Positions 10,591 through 20,400 of a stretch of 64,000 nucleotides of DNA are shown here, piece after piece. Within the stretch, counting starts at the first letter, position 1. Each line of letters begins with the position of its first letter. The notes beneath the pieces were generated by a model. The model saw only the letters and a program-made list of their open reading frames with translations, was not told the origin of the DNA and made no database searches. The stretch comes from Rubellimicrobium mesophilum DSM 19309 (lineage in GTDB: Bacteria; Pseudomonadota; Alphaproteobacteria; Rhodobacterales; Rhodobacteraceae): NCBI RefSeq assembly GCF_000600335.2, contig NZ_KK088555.1:1-64000 (forward strand), written 5' to 3'. Position numbers and translations under genes: made by a program.

Positions 10591-11448
10591 CTACCGCTGG
10601 CAATCCGGGCAATAGTAGGTGGAGCGCCCCGACTGCACGATGCGCCGGATCGTGCCCCCGCAGCCCTCGGTGCGGCAGGGCTTCCCCTCCTGATCGTAGA
10701 CCCGGAAGGAGTGCTGGAAATAGCCCAGCTCCCCGTCCGCCCGCCGGTGGTCGCGCAGCGTCGAGCCCCCCGCCTCGATGGCCTCCTCCAGCACCTGCCG
10801 GATCGCGGGCACCAGCCGCTCCAGCCGCTCGCGCCCGATGCGCCCCGCCGCCCGCGTCGGATGGATGCCCGCCCGCGCCAGCGCCTCGGACACGTAGATG
10901 TTGCCCAGGCCCGCCACGATCCCCTGGTCGAGGAGCGCCGTCTTCACCGGCGCGGCCTTGTCCTTGAACGCTTGCGCCAGAGTCTCGGCCGAGAAGCCGT
11001 TGCCCAGCGGCTCGGGTCCGATGCTCCGCAGCAGGCGGTGGTTGGCGATGTCCTGCGTAGGCCAGAGATCCATGACCCCGAACCGCCGCGCGTCGTTGAA
11101 GGTCACACGCCCCCCGTCCTCCATGTGGAAGACGACGTGGTCGTGCGGGCTTCCTTCCTCGGCCCCTGTGTCGTGAACATACTCGCCCAGCACCTGCCCA
11201 CCGACCAGCATCCGTCCCGACATCCCCAGATGCACGATCAGCGTCTCGCCGGTGTCGAGGCCGACCAGGAGATACTTCGACCGCCGCCCGATCCCCTCGA
11301 CCCGGGCGCCGGTCAGCCGCTCCGCCATCCGCTCCGGGAACGGCCAGCGCAGGTCCGGGCGGCGGACCTCCGCGCGCGCGATCCGGCGGCCCTCCATCAC
11401 GGGCAGGAGACCGCGCCGGACGGTCTCGACCTCGGGCAGCTCGGGCAT
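10591..11448 (-). CDS. mutM: formamidopyrimidine-DNA glycosylase
   Basis: MutM removes 8-oxoguanine and ring-opened purines and nicks the abasic site. The start is the ATG at 11448 because the protein must begin [10 protein letters not shown]: after Met removal, Pro2 is the catalytic nucleophile, followed by Glu3. Other signatures are LGMSGRM, the central [15 protein letters not shown] helix block, and a C-terminal zinc finger with CRTEGCGG and YYCPDCQR. The 285-residue length is standard. It is divergent from ubiE, as in many alphaproteobacteria. Confidence 0.97.
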   Translation of the reverse strand: MPELPEVETVRRGLLPVMEGRRIARAEVRRPDLRWPFPERMAERLTGARVEGIGRRSKYLLVGLDTGETLIVHLGMSGRMLVGGQVLGEYVHDTGAEEGSPHDHVVFHMEDGGRVTFNDARRFGVMDLWPTQDIANHRLLRSIGPEPLGNGFSAETLAQAFKDKAAPVKTALLDQGIVAGLGNIYVSEALARAGIHPTRAAGRIGRERLERLVPAIRQVLEEAIEAGGSTLRDHRRADGELGYFQHSFRVYDQEGKPCRTEGCGGTIRRIVQSGRSTYYCPDCQR

Positions 11449-11569
11449 CAAGGGTCCTTTCCTGAGGGGGCTGTCCCCTATAAGGAGCCCGGCGCGGGGG
11501 GCCCCGCAAGGCTTGGCGCGTCACGTTCGCGCGCCATCCTCCCCTGCCTGCAATCCGCGAGGGGACCCC

Positions 11570-12325
11570 GTGCCCGAGACGCCCGACGACAAGACCACCC
11601 ATTTCGGCTTCGAGACCATCCGGGAGGCCGAGAAGGCCGGGCGCGTCCAGGGCATCTTCACCTCGGTCGCCTCGCGCTACGACCTGATGAACGACCTGAT
11701 GTCGGGGGGCCTCCACCGCGTCTGGAAGGACGCCATGATCGACTGGCTCGCGCCCCGTCCCGGGATGCGGGCGCTCGACGTCGCGGGCGGGACGGGCGAC
11801 ATCGCCTTCCGTATCCTGCGGCGCGCCCCCTCGGCCCAGGTCACCGTGCTCGACCTCACCGAATCCATGCTGGTCGAGGGCCGCCGCCGGGCCGAGGCGC
11901 TGGCCTTCCGCGACCGCCTGTCCTGGGTCACCGCGGACGCCATGGCCCTGCCCTTCCCGGACGCGAGCTTCGACAGCTACACGATCTCCTTCGGCATCCG
12001 GAACGTGACCCGCCCCGAGGTCGCGCTGTCCGAGGCCTTCCGGGTCCTCAAGCGCGGCGGGCGCCTCGTCGTGCTCGAGTTCTCCAAGGTCCCCGTGCCC
12101 CTCCTCGAGAAGGCTTACGACGCCTACTCCTTCAACGTGATCCCCCGGATGGGCCAGGCCGTGGCCGGGGACCGCGCCTCCTACCAGTACCTCGTCGAAT
12201 CGATCCGCCGCTTCCCGGACCAGGAGACCTTCCTCCGCATGATCCGCGACGCGGGGTTCTCGAACGCGGGCTACCGCAACCTGTCCCTGGGCGTGGCCTG
12301 CCTCCACTCCGCCTGGAAGATCTGA
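11570..12325 (+). CDS. ubiE: ubiquinone/menaquinone C-methyltransferase
   Basis: This SAM-dependent enzyme methylates the quinone ring in ubiquinone biosynthesis. A GTG at 11570 gives [20 protein letters not shown] and 251 residues, the normal length; longer upstream frames have no homology. Motif I is [13 protein letters not shown], and the family signatures [17 protein letters not shown] and [20 protein letters not shown] are present. Its stop overlaps the ubiB start (TGATG at 12323-12327), so the two are coupled. Confidence 0.95.
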   Translation: MPETPDDKTTHFGFETIREAEKAGRVQGIFTSVASRYDLMNDLMSGGLHRVWKDAMIDWLAPRPGMRALDVAGGTGDIAFRILRRAPSAQVTVLDLTESMLVEGRRRAEALAFRDRLSWVTADAMALPFPDASFDSYTISFGIRNVTRPEVALSEAFRVLKRGGRLVVLEFSKVPVPLLEKAYDAYSFNVIPRMGQAVAGDRASYQYLVESIRRFPDQETFLRMIRDAGFSNAGYRNLSLGVACLHSAWKI

Positions 12326-13851
12326 TGCGGGGTCCGATAAACATCCTGCGCCTCCTGCGCACGGGTGCGACCTTCGAGCGCACGGGCGCCATGGAGGTCG
12401 CGCTCGACGCCTTTCGCGCGCCCCGGCCGCTGCGCCTCGTCCTGCGCGGGCTGGTCTGGCCCTTCCGCTGGCTGGGCTACGCGGGCGACCCCTCCACGCC
12501 ACCGGTGCCGCGGGCGCTCACCGCGCTCGGCCCCGCCTACATCAAGTTCGGCCAGACCCTCGCCACCCGGCCCGACGTGGTGGGGGACGAGCTCGCCCTC
12601 CAGCTCCGCGTCCTGCAGGACCGCCTGCCGCCCTTTCCCACGGCCCTGGCCCGTGCCGAGGTCGCGCGCGAGCTCGACCAGCCCGTCGAGGCGCTCTTCG
12701 GCGAGTTCTCCGAGCCCGTCGCCGCCGCCTCCATCGCCCAGGTCCACCGCGCGCGCCTGCGCACCACGGGCGAGGAGGTGGCGGTCAAGGTCCTCCGCCC
12801 CGGCATCGAGAGGGCGTTCCGCCGCGACGTGGATGCCTTCCGCTTCGCCGCGCGCCTCCTCGACCTCTTCGTGCCCGCCACGCGGCGCCTGCGCCCTCTC
12901 GACGTCATCGCCCATTTCGAGAGCGTCGTGCGGGGCGAGCTCGACCTGCGCCTCGAATCCTCCGCCGCCTCCGAGTTCGCCGACAACACCGCCGATGACG
13001 AGGGCTTCCGCGTTCCTGCCGTCCGCTGGGGCTATTCGGGACGCCGCGTGATGACGCTCGACTGGGTCGAGGGGATCAACGCGGCGGACGTGGAGGCGAT
13101 CCGCGCCGCCGGCCACGACACGAGCCTCCTGTCCCGTCGCGTGCTCCAGCTCTTCCTGCGCCATGCCCTGCGGGACGGCTATTTCCATGGCGACATGCAC
13201 CAGGGCAACCTCAAGGTGGACGCCGCCGGGAACCTCGTGGCCTACGATTTCGGCATCATGGGGCGCATCGACGAGTACACCCGCCGCATCTACGCCGAGA
13301 TCCTGATCGGCTTCATCCGTCGCGACTACCTCCGCGTGGCCGAGGTCCATTTCGAGGCGGGCTACGTCCCCGCCGACCGCGACGTCTACGCCTTCGCGCA
13401 GGCGCTGCGGGCGGTGGGCGAGCCCATCTTCGGCATGGACGCCTCGCGCATCTCCATGGGTCGGCTCCTCGCCCACCTCTTCGAGGTGACCGAGCGCTTC
13501 GGGATGCAGACGCGGACCGAGCTCATCCTCCTCCAGCGCACGATGGTCGTGGTCGAGGGCGTGGCCCGCACGCTCGATTCGCGGATGAACATCTGGGACG
13601 CGGCCCGCCCGGTGGTCGAGGGCTACATTCGCGACAGCCTCGGCCCCAAGGCCTTCGCCCGCGACCTCGCCAAGTCGGCCTGGATCCTCGCCCGCTTCTC
13701 CCCCCGCCTGCCCGAGCTCGCCCGGACGGCCCTGGTCCGCAGCGCTACGCCCACGCCCGCCTGGCGCCCGGGCCTGCTGCTGGCAGCCCTCTACATGGCG
13801 GCGGGCGCGGCCCTCGGCCTCCTCGGCGTCCTGATCGCGACGGTCTTCTGA
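12325..13851 (+). CDS. ubiB: ubiquinone biosynthesis protein UbiB (ABC1/ADCK-type kinase-like)
   Basis: UbiB is an atypical kinase-fold ATPase tied to the membrane that supports the Coq/Ubi synthesis complex. From the coupled ATG at 12325 the protein has 508 residues. It shows the KxGQ motif in IKFGQTLATRPD, EVAVKVLRPGIERAFRRDVD, YFHGDMHQGN and DFGIMGRID. Two C-terminal hydrophobic helices (LLLAALYMAAGAALGLLGVL) anchor it to the membrane. It forms an operon with ubiE. Confidence 0.95.
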   Translation: MRGPINILRLLRTGATFERTGAMEVALDAFRAPRPLRLVLRGLVWPFRWLGYAGDPSTPPVPRALTALGPAYIKFGQTLATRPDVVGDELALQLRVLQDRLPPFPTALARAEVARELDQPVEALFGEFSEPVAAASIAQVHRARLRTTGEEVAVKVLRPGIERAFRRDVDAFRFAARLLDLFVPATRRLRPLDVIAHFESVVRGELDLRLESSAASEFADNTADDEGFRVPAVRWGYSGRRVMTLDWVEGINAADVEAIRAAGHDTSLLSRRVLQLFLRHALRDGYFHGDMHQGNLKVDAAGNLVAYDFGIMGRIDEYTRRIYAEILIGFIRRDYLRVAEVHFEAGYVPADRDVYAFAQALRAVGEPIFGMDASRISMGRLLAHLFEVTERFGMQTRTELILLQRTMVVVEGVARTLDSRMNIWDAARPVVEGYIRDSLGPKAFARDLAKSAWILARFSPRLPELARTALVRSATPTPAWRPGLLLAALYMAAGAALGLLGVLIATVF

Positions 13852-13873
13852 AGCCCACCCCACCCGGCGCGCC

Positions 13874-13898
13874 ACGGGTTCCGGCACGCCGGACCCGT
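13874..13898. terminator. hairpin in the convergent ubiB/flgD gap
   Basis: ACGGGT(T)CCGG at 13874-13884 pairs with CCGGACCCGT at 13889-13898, a 10-bp stem with one bulged T. It sits 22 bp past the ubiB stop and can serve both converging transcripts. No clear T-run follows. Confidence 0.5.
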
Positions 13899-13981
13899 CC
13901 CCTTCCGCTCATGCCGAAAGCCCACCGTGGCCCAGGCCGGAGCACGCCTGGCGGGACCTCGACCCCTGCGCGGGCCGGACC

Positions 13982-14653
13982 TCAGCTCCCCATCCGCAGC
14001 GCCGTCACCGAATCGGCGGCCACCATGCTTCCGCCCTGGGTCACGAGGACGGCCTTGCCATCCACGGCGCGCACCTCGGTCACCGTCCCGTAGACCTCCG
14101 CCGGATCGGTGCTGACCTCCTCCCCGCCCGACGTGCTGACCACCTCGAAGCTGTAGAGGCCCGAAGCCATCGGGCTCCCGTCGGCCCCGACCCCCGCCCA
14201 CTCGATGGGGTCCGAGGAGACAGGGATCGCCTGGCGGTCGACCTCCTTGCCCTGGGCATCCCGGACCACCAGCTCCGCCCCATCGGCCAGGGCGAGCGGG
14301 TTGGGCGAGACGGTGACGGGCGCGCCGTCGAACCAGGCGGGCATGGCGGCCCGCACCTGCCGACCCACCCAGCCCGCCATGTCCGACAGGCCCGACAGCG
14401 TGAGCTGCCCCGAGATCGAGCCGAGCAGGTCGTTCGTCTTCACCTGCTGCTCCACGCCGGAGAAGGTGGCGAGCTGCACCGCATAATCGGCAGAATCGAC
14501 CGGGTCGAGCGGATCCTGGTTCTGCATCTGCACCGTCAGCATCTTCAGGAAGGTCGTGAAGTCGCTCGACAGGGCCTTCTGGGAGGAGGCGGACGTCGTG
14601 GCGGTGGTGGTCGCGGTGGAGCCCGTCGAGGGGGCCAGGGTCGTGGTGTCCAA
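13982..14653 (-). CDS. flgD: flagellar hook capping protein FlgD
   Basis: FlgD caps the growing hook and guides FlgE assembly. This 223-residue protein has a Ser/Thr-rich N-terminus and the signature DFTTFLKMLTVQMQNQDPLD followed by VDSADYAVQLATFSGVEQQ. The C-terminal part has the FlgD Ig-like/tudor pattern (SGLYSFEVVSTSGGEEVST). The start is a TTG at 14653, seven bases after AGGAG. It follows fliK by 9 bp on the same strand. A FlgE gene, its partner, is not present in the window. Confidence 0.93.
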   Translation of the reverse strand: MDTTTLAPSTGSTATTTATTSASSQKALSSDFTTFLKMLTVQMQNQDPLDPVDSADYAVQLATFSGVEQQVKTNDLLGSISGQLTLSGLSDMAGWVGRQVRAAMPAWFDGAPVTVSPNPLALADGAELVVRDAQGKEVDRQAIPVSSDPIEWAGVGADGSPMASGLYSFEVVSTSGGEEVSTDPAEVYGTVTEVRAVDGKAVLVTQGGSMVAADSVTALRMGS

Positions 14654-14662
14654 GGGATTCTC

Positions 14663-16282
14663 CTAGAAGCGCAGGTCGATGCGGCCGGACGAGCCGGTCG
14701 CCCGGGCGGTGGCAGATGAGGCCGGAGAGAGCGCCGCAGCCGATTCCGGGCCCGCCATCCAGGCGGATGGGGCGGACCAGCCCCTGCCCGGTCCGCGCTC
14801 CGGAGCCGATTCGCCGCGCTGCCCATCTCCGCCGCCGATGGACACGCTGACGGAACCCAGCCCTTCTTGGCGAAGCTCGTGACGCAGGGCCTCCACGTGG
14901 CGGCGCATGAGGTCGGCCGTCTCGGGTCGGGCCGCCTCGATGACGACGCGCAGGCCGGCGTCGCTGGTCTCGACGCTGAGACGCAGGTGTCCCAGCTCCT
15001 CGGGCGCGAGGCTCATCTCGGCCGATCCGCCGGCCCGCAGGACCGGATGCGCCGCGACCTGCCGGGCGATCCGGTGGGCTTCCACCGGTGGGTCGGCCGA
15101 TGCCGGAAGCGACGGCCCTGCCACCCCAGGGGAGGACGCGAGGACGGCCGGCGCCTCCGGCTCCCCTCCGACGGGGCCGCCACGGGGCACCCCACGCCGG
15201 TGCGACGGAGCCACGGTGGCGCGGCTCGCCTCCTTCCAGCCTGACGTGGTCGGGGCCGGACGGCTCGGCTGACCCGCTTCCTGCGACTCACCTTGCCGTT
15301 CCCGCCCTGTCCCGAGAGGCCCCGGCTTCGCAAGGCCCGGATCCGGGTCCTGCCTCCTCCTCGTCGTGACCGCTTCCTTGATGCTGCCCTCCTGGGCCCG
15401 GGATGCTGGTCCGACCGCTCCTGCGGCAGCCTCGGCTCCCAGCCGCGCTTCCGCGGGGCTCGCGTCCCTCCCCACGCCCCGCCCGGTCCCAGCGCGGAGA
15501 GCGACTCGACCATCGAAACGGGGCTTGGCCTCGGCAGCAGGGGGCGCGATCGACGTCCGGCCGGCCTCTTCGCCGTCGGGCGGCTTGGAGCCCCCGGCCC
15601 GGGAGCCTCCGAGGTCTCCCGACTGGTCGGCAAGGATCCTGCTGGCTTCCACGGGACCCCTTCCCCCTGGCGGCAGCCCCTCGCCCTCTCCGGCCCCGTC
15701 GGCCTCGGCCAAGGACGGCCCGGCGGAAGGCATCTCCCCGGAGGCCACCGGGCGTCCGGGCCCCTGACCGGCGGGCCTCTCCTCGTCAGCGGCCCCTGCG
15801 AGCGGGCTCCCACCGGCGAGCGTCCCGGCCTGACCGACAGGCCCGCCCTCCGGCGACCGGGGAGCCGAAGCCAGATCCTCCCCCAGCGGTCCGCTTCCGC
15901 CCGCCGCCCAGGTCGCCGCCCGCTGGTCGTCCCCCGGCGCGGAGACCTCCGCCTCGTCCTCCATGTCGGCGGCCGGGTGCCCGACCTCCGGCAGCGGCAG
16001 CCCCGGGCCGGCTGGGGGCAGCCCGGGCCCCACCTCGTCGTCGTCCAGACCGTCCTCCTCGACCTCGTTCCGATCCTCCCCAGCCTCGGAGGCCGGACCG
16101 TCCTCCGGCACGGCCCAGACCTTGGACCCGGTCGGCGCCATCTCGCCCGGGTCGTCCACGAGCGCCGCGAAGTCCTGGCCAGCCGGCGAGGCGCGGGACT
16201 CCATCGCCCGCCCCGACGGGACCAGCCCACCCGGGCGGGGTATCTCGGGGGCCATCCTGGCCCAGACGACGCTGCTCGGCAT
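14663..16282 (-). CDS. fliK: flagellar hook-length control protein FliK
   Basis: FliK is a secreted ruler that switches export specificity when the hook is complete. The 539-residue protein has a long low-complexity, Pro/Gly/Glu-rich central region and a conserved C-terminal domain from about residue 430, with LAPEELGHLRLSVETSDAGL and LRHELRQEGLGSVSVSIGGG. That domain is the FliK_C export-switch region. It is divergent from the flgJ-like gene with a gap of 104 bp that should carry promoters for both directions. Confidence 0.85.
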   Translation of the reverse strand: MPSSVVWARMAPEIPRPGGLVPSGRAMESRASPAGQDFAALVDDPGEMAPTGSKVWAVPEDGPASEAGEDRNEVEEDGLDDDEVGPGLPPAGPGLPLPEVGHPAADMEDEAEVSAPGDDQRAATWAAGGSGPLGEDLASAPRSPEGGPVGQAGTLAGGSPLAGAADEERPAGQGPGRPVASGEMPSAGPSLAEADGAGEGEGLPPGGRGPVEASRILADQSGDLGGSRAGGSKPPDGEEAGRTSIAPPAAEAKPRFDGRVALRAGTGRGVGRDASPAEARLGAEAAAGAVGPASRAQEGSIKEAVTTRRRQDPDPGLAKPGPLGTGRERQGESQEAGQPSRPAPTTSGWKEASRATVAPSHRRGVPRGGPVGGEPEAPAVLASSPGVAGPSLPASADPPVEAHRIARQVAAHPVLRAGGSAEMSLAPEELGHLRLSVETSDAGLRVVIEAARPETADLMRRHVEALRHELRQEGLGSVSVSIGGGDGQRGESAPERGPGRGWSAPSAWMAGPESAAALSPASSATARATGSSGRIDLRF

Positions 16283-16386
16283 CCGCTTCGCCTCTTCGCT
16301 TTCGAGGCCCAGCTTTCCACAGGAAGATTACGAATCCTTTACCGCTGGCCTGTATTCTTGCCGGGACCACGAAGCCGAGGCCCCCG

Positions 16387-16662
16387 ATGATCCCCCCCGC
16401 CCTCCCGTCCCAGCCCGCCGCCGACCCGTCCCGCGACGCCCGCCTCCGCGACGCGGCCCAGCGGCTCGAGGCCGGCTTCCTCAAGGAGATGCTCTCGGCC
16501 GCAGGCCTGGGCCACGCGCCCTCGAGCTTCGGCGGGGAGGAGGGGGAGGACCAGTTCTCCTCCTTCCTCCTCGACGAGCAGGCGCTCCGCCTCGCCAGGT
16601 CCGGCGGCATCGGCCTCGCCGAATCGATCTACGAATCGCTGAAGGCCCGCGATGCCGGCTGA
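16387..16662 (+). CDS. FlgJ-like rod-binding protein
   Basis: This 91-residue protein matches the N-terminal rod-binding domain of FlgJ without the muramidase domain, the form usual in alphaproteobacteria. The core is AQRLEAGFLKEMLSAAGLGH, followed by QFSSFLLDEQALRLARSGGI and GLAESIYESL. It probably helps rod assembly in the periplasm. The start ATG at 16387 follows the divergent fliK promoter region. It overlaps the next gene by 11 bp. Confidence 0.85.
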   Translation: MIPPALPSQPAADPSRDARLRDAAQRLEAGFLKEMLSAAGLGHAPSSFGGEEGEDQFSSFLLDEQALRLARSGGIGLAESIYESLKARDAG

Positions 16663-16984
16663 TCCCCACGACGACCTCTCCCACCTCCTCGAGGAGGAGC
16701 GGGCGCTGATCCTCTCCGGCGGCTGGGCCGGCCTCCGGGCCCTCGCTCCCCGCAAGGAGCGCTGCCTGCGCTCCCTGGAGGCCGACCCGGAGCGGCTGGG
16801 CCCTCTCGCGGCCGGGCTCGCCCGCAACCAGGCCCTGCTGCGCGCCGCCCTCGACGGGCTGCGCGACGCCACCCGCCGCCGCGCCGCGCTGGCCTCGGCG
16901 CGCCGGGGCCTCGTCACCTACACCGCCAGCGGCACCCGCGCCGAGCTGCCCACCGCCCCGCCCCGGTTCGAGCGCAAGGCCTGA
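16652..16984 (+). CDS. FlgN-like flagellar export chaperone
   Basis: This is a 110-residue, mainly helical protein with Leu-rich heptads (LEEERALILSGGWAGLRALA, RNQALLRAALDGLRDATRRR). Size, helix content and coupling to a flgJ-like gene fit the FlgN/FliT class that escorts hook-filament junction proteins FlgK and FlgL. Sequence conservation in this class is low, so the name rests partly on context. No flgK or flgL is in the window. Confidence 0.6.
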   Translation: MPADPHDDLSHLLEEERALILSGGWAGLRALAPRKERCLRSLEADPERLGPLAAGLARNQALLRAALDGLRDATRRRAALASARRGLVTYTASGTRAELPTAPPRFERKA

Positions 16985-17008
16985 GCCTTCCGCCCCTCGC
17001 ACGACGGC

Positions 17009-17025
17009 CGCCCGACCCCCGGGCG
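17009..17025 (+). terminator. hairpin after the flgN-like gene
   Basis: CGCCCG at 17009-17014 pairs with CGGGCG at 17020-17025 around a 5-nt loop, 25 bp past the stop; TTTCC lies about 10 bp further. It is a weak intrinsic terminator candidate. Confidence 0.35.
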
Positions 17026-17257
17026 ACCGTTGACGTTTCCAGGGGCGCCTATCCCCAGGTTGCTTGAGTCAAACTGCGCGCATCTCCTCCAGCGCCGTTA
17101 AGCCCGCGTTCACGACTCGGACGGCAATGTGTCCCTGCATCCGATGGATGGCGCAGGCGGATCAAACCGCCGGCAGATGTCAGAAGGACCCCACCATGCC
17201 GGCCCGGCCCTCTGGGCTTCGGCGTCTCGAAACTCCGGCGCAAAACGCGCCATCCCT

Positions 17258-17362
17258 TCACAGGAACATCATGGCCACCTTCCAGGCGCCGCCGTGGTGG
17301 CCTTCGCCCCCCGTGACCTTCTTGCGCTTGAGAATGATGGGCGTCCCGGGCTCCCTGGCCAT
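17258..17362 (-). pseudogene. motB: motB remnant (N-terminal stub)
   Basis: A 34-codon frame reads MAREPGTPIILKRKKVTGGE, then GHHGGAWKVAMMFL and a stop. The pattern IIxKRKKVxGGxGHHGGAWKVA is the cytoplasmic N-terminus of the flagellar stator protein MotB, which should continue YADFVTAMMAFFLLMWLL. Here codons for YADFVTA and one further Ala are missing and a stop follows MMFL. No peptidoglycan-binding OmpA domain follows down to 17000, so the gene is broken. The 502-bp stretch 16985-17486 holds nothing else recognisable apart from the hairpin at 17009. Confidence 0.75.
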
Positions 17363-17486
17363 GGCGCGCTTCCCCCTTGCCTCACAGGGAGGGGCTAGCG
17401 CGGCAAGGCTTTGGATTCCCTTAACGGATCGAATGCGAGGGAAAGGTCACGGCGGCGCCATCTTCGGGCGCCGCCGCCCGCGCCCC

Positions 17487-18644
17487 TCAGACGGCCATGT
17501 CGAGCGAGCGCGCCTCGTCCGAGGCGACGGCCTGGTCCAGCACCTTCTGGAGCGCCGCGCCCCGCGCGAAGTCGGGCAGCACCGGCGTGCCGGCGCGGAT
17601 CGCGGCGATGAAGCGCTGGTAGTTGGTCGGAACGGCGGGCGCCGGCAGGTCCTTCCAGACGCCGGCCAGCATGTCCTCGCCCAAGGATCCGCGCAGGATG
17701 CTCTTCTCGTTGTTGCCCAGGACCTCGAGGCCGCCCTTGGTGCCGAAGAGCTTGAGCGACAGGTCGTTGAGGTGGCCCGAGGCGAAGCGCGAGGCATGGA
17801 CGACGCCGGTCGCGCCGTTGGCGAGCCTGAGGTGCATCACCGCCGAGTCGTTGGCGTCGAGCACGTATTCCCCGATCCGGCCCCCCGGCGCCTTGTCGAA
17901 GGTGGCGAGGCGGCAGGACACGTTGGTCGGGATCGAGCCCGCCGCGAAGGTGGCGAAGTCGAGGATGTGGACGCCCACGTCGCCCAGCACGCCCATGGAC
18001 CCGTGCGACTTCGAGAGCCGCCAGAGCCAGGTGGAGGAGGTGCTCCACTCGCCCCAGGCGGGCTGCGTCAGCCAGGACTGGAGGTAGGAGGCCTCGAAGT
18101 GCCGCACCTCGCCGATGGCCCCCTCGGCCACGAGGCGCGCGGCCTCGTTGATCGCGGGGACGTTGCGGTAGGTGAGGTTCACCATGTTGACCACGCCGGC
18201 GAGCGAGGCGGCCTGCGCCATCTCGGCCGCGTGGGCGTAGTTGGCGGCGAGCGGCTTCTCGCACATGACGTGCTTGCCGGCGGACAGGAAGGGCAGCGTG
18301 GTGACGTAGTGCACCGCGTCGGGCGTCACGTTGGTGACGGCGTCGAACCCGCCCCAGTCGAGCGCCTCCTGCACCGAGGCGAAGCCCTTCGGGATGTCGT
18401 GCGCCTCCTGGAAGGCCGTGAGCCTTTCGGGGTTGGTGTCGATGCCGGCCACCACGGTCACGCCGGGGATGTCGCCGAAGTGGGTGGCGTGGTGGCGGGC
18501 CATGCCGCCGGTGCCGACGATCAGCAGACGGACCGGCGTCTCGGGCGCGGCGGGAGAAGGCGCGGCCTCCTCCTGCGGGGCCATGACGGCGCTGTCGGCC
18601 GGCCGGGTGGCGGCACTCGTGGCGGTCGCGTCCTCGGTGGTCAC
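17487..18644 (-). CDS. Gfo/Idh/MocA-family oxidoreductase
   Basis: This is a 385-residue NAD(P)-dependent sugar or polyol dehydrogenase-like protein. After an Ala/Pro-rich tail of about 35 residues comes the Rossmann core [17 protein letters not shown], then the family's catalytic-lysine motif CEKPLAAN. The C-terminal beta-sheet substrate domain follows ([20 protein letters not shown]). A GTG at 18644 is chosen as start because it overlaps the ThuA stop as GTGA. With its ThuA-like partner it probably acts on a sugar derivative; the substrate is unknown. Confidence 0.9.
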   Translation of the reverse strand: MTTEDATATSAATRPADSAVMAPQEEAAPSPAAPETPVRLLIVGTGGMARHHATHFGDIPGVTVVAGIDTNPERLTAFQEAHDIPKGFASVQEALDWGGFDAVTNVTPDAVHYVTTLPFLSAGKHVMCEKPLAANYAHAAEMAQAASLAGVVNMVNLTYRNVPAINEAARLVAEGAIGEVRHFEASYLQSWLTQPAWGEWSTSSTWLWRLSKSHGSMGVLGDVGVHILDFATFAAGSIPTNVSCRLATFDKAPGGRIGEYVLDANDSAVMHLRLANGATGVVHASRFASGHLNDLSLKLFGTKGGLEVLGNNEKSILRGSLGEDMLAGVWKDLPAPAVPTNYQRFIAAIRAGTPVLPDFARGAALQKVLDQAVASDEARSLDMAV

Positions 18645-19432
18645 CGGTAGCCCTCCTCGCCGGCGTGGTGGAGCTTCGGGCCGCGCTCCTCGATGGGCTC
18701 GAGCGCCTTGCCCACGGGGACGTTCGGGGCCGCGGTCACGTCGCCCGGAATGCGGGCCGCCGGGTTGTGGGCCCACTTCACGGCGTTCTTCAGCACGAGC
18801 TGGACGTTGGCGTCGTGGTAGGTCGGATAGGTCTCGTGGCCCGGGCGGAAGTAGAAGACGTTGCCCGCGCCGCGCTTGTAGGTGAGGCCCGAGCGGAAGA
18901 CCTCGCCGCCCTGGAACCAGCTCACGAACACGGTCTCGAGCGGCTCGGGGACGCCGAAGGGCTCGCCGTACATCTCCTCCTGCTCCAGCTCGAAGTGGTC
19001 GGGCAGGCCCGCCGCGATGGGGTGGTTGCGGGAGGTGACCCAGAGGCGCTCGCGCTCCCCGGCCTCGCGCCAGGTGAGGTTGCAGGGCGCGCCCATCAGG
19101 CGCTTGAAGATCTTGGAGAAGTGGCCCGAGTGCAGGACGAGGAGGCCCATGCCGGACCAGACGGCCTCGGCCACGCGCTCAACGACCTCGTCCGAGACCT
19201 CCTTGTGCGCGGCGTGGCCCCACCAGAGGAGGACGTCGGTCTCCCGAAGCCGCGCCTCGGGGAGCCCGTGCTCGGGCTCCTGCAGGGTGGCGGTGGTGGC
19301 CTGGATGGCGGGGTCCTGGTTCAGGGCGTCGGCGATGGCCTGGTGCATCCCCTTGGGGTAGACCCCGGCGACGATGCGGTTCTTCTGCTCGTGGACGTTC
19401 TCGCCCCAGACGACGGCGCGGATGGGCATCAT
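18641..19432 (-). CDS. ThuA-like trehalose utilisation domain protein
   Basis: This 263-residue protein has a ThuA fold (class I glutamine amidotransferase-like). It begins [20 protein letters not shown] and includes [39 protein letters not shown] and [16 protein letters not shown]. In rhizobia ThuA works with a Gfo/Idh/MocA dehydrogenase (ThuB) in oxidising disaccharides to 3-keto forms, and this pair is arranged the same way with overlapping genes. The role in disaccharide use here is inference. Confidence 0.88.
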   Translation of the reverse strand: MMPIRAVVWGENVHEQKNRIVAGVYPKGMHQAIADALNQDPAIQATTATLQEPEHGLPEARLRETDVLLWWGHAAHKEVSDEVVERVAEAVWSGMGLLVLHSGHFSKIFKRLMGAPCNLTWREAGERERLWVTSRNHPIAAGLPDHFELEQEEMYGEPFGVPEPLETVFVSWFQGGEVFRSGLTYKRGAGNVFYFRPGHETYPTYHDANVQLVLKNAVKWAHNPAARIPGDVTAAPNVPVGKALEPIEERGPKLHHAGEEGYR

Positions 19433-19498
19433 GGGCTCCCTTGGGTGTCGAGGATCGGGCCGGCTATGGCACGGCGGACACAGTTAGCGCAACCGGCC

Positions 19499-20266
19499 TC
19501 AGAGGCCCGCGATCCCGTCCCAGACGAGCTTGAGCCCCACGAGCGCGGTGAGGGCATAGGTGATCGGATAGAAGACCTCGGCCCGCATCCGCCGGATGAT
19601 CCAGGCGCCGACGAAGGTGAAGGCGACGGCGAGCGGCGCCAGGGCGGCGGAGGTGCCGAGGTTCTGGGTGTCGAACTCGCCCAGCGCGGCGTAGGGGATG
19701 AGCTTGACGTAGTTGACGATGGCGAAGAAGGCGACCGAGGTTCCCGTCAGGATGCGGGGATCGAGGCCCAGGGGCAGCGTGTAGACCTGGAAGGGCGGGC
19801 CACCGGCATGGGCCACGAAGCTCGTGTAGCCGGCGAGGCCGCCCCAGAACGAGGCCTTGGCCGGGGCCTCGGGCCGGGGCGCCTGCGGGCGGCGGTGCAG
19901 CACCTGCCAGAGCCACCGGCCGACGAAGGCCAGCGCCACCACGCCCACGATCAGGAGGACCGCGGCGTCCGGGACCACCGCCGCCGTGAGCCAGCCCACG
20001 CCGATGCCGAGGAGCGCGCCGGGCAGCATCTGCAGCAGCGTCCGGCGGTTCCAGGTGCCCCACCAGTTCCAGGTGGCCACGAGGTCGGTGAGGCAGAGGA
20101 TCGGCAGGAGGATCGCCGCCGCCTGCACGGGCGGCAGGACCAGCGCCAGGACCGGCACGGCCATGACTCCCAGCCCCGCGAGGCCGCCCTTGGACAGGCC
20201 GACGATGACCGCCGCCAGCGCGAGGACGAGGATCGTCCCGGGATCGTGGAATGCGATGGTGTCCAT
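19499..20266 (-). CDS. TauE/SafE-family sulfite/organic anion exporter
   Basis: This 255-residue inner-membrane protein has about seven or eight hydrophobic segments and two copies of the family's GLSKGGLAGLG / GGLAGYTSFVAHAGGPPFQ motif, one in each half. TauE/SafE proteins move sulfoacetate, sulfite or related anions across the inner membrane. No sulfur metabolism genes adjoin it, so the substrate is open. It is transcribed alone, upstream of thuA on the same strand with a 66-bp gap. Confidence 0.9.
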   Translation of the reverse strand: MDTIAFHDPGTILVLALAAVIVGLSKGGLAGLGVMAVPVLALVLPPVQAAAILLPILCLTDLVATWNWWGTWNRRTLLQMLPGALLGIGVGWLTAAVVPDAAVLLIVGVVALAFVGRWLWQVLHRRPQAPRPEAPAKASFWGGLAGYTSFVAHAGGPPFQVYTLPLGLDPRILTGTSVAFFAIVNYVKLIPYAALGEFDTQNLGTSAALAPLAVAFTFVGAWIIRRMRAEVFYPITYALTALVGLKLVWDGIAGL

Positions 20267-20400
20267 GGGTCGCCCGTTCTCCCTGCCCGGCCCGGGGTTT
20301 GTTCACCCTTCCCCGGGGAGGGTCAACGGGCCGCGGCGGGTTTGCACCGGGCGCGCGGATGACCTAGATGGAAGAGGTCGACAGCAGGGAGGACAACGCC

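Noticed and set aside
10579-13851. A 1090-codon frame suggesting an N-terminal extension of UbiB.
   Set aside because: UbiB homology begins exactly at the ATG at 12325, which is coupled to the ubiE stop. The upstream part is antisense to mutM and out of frame with ubiE.
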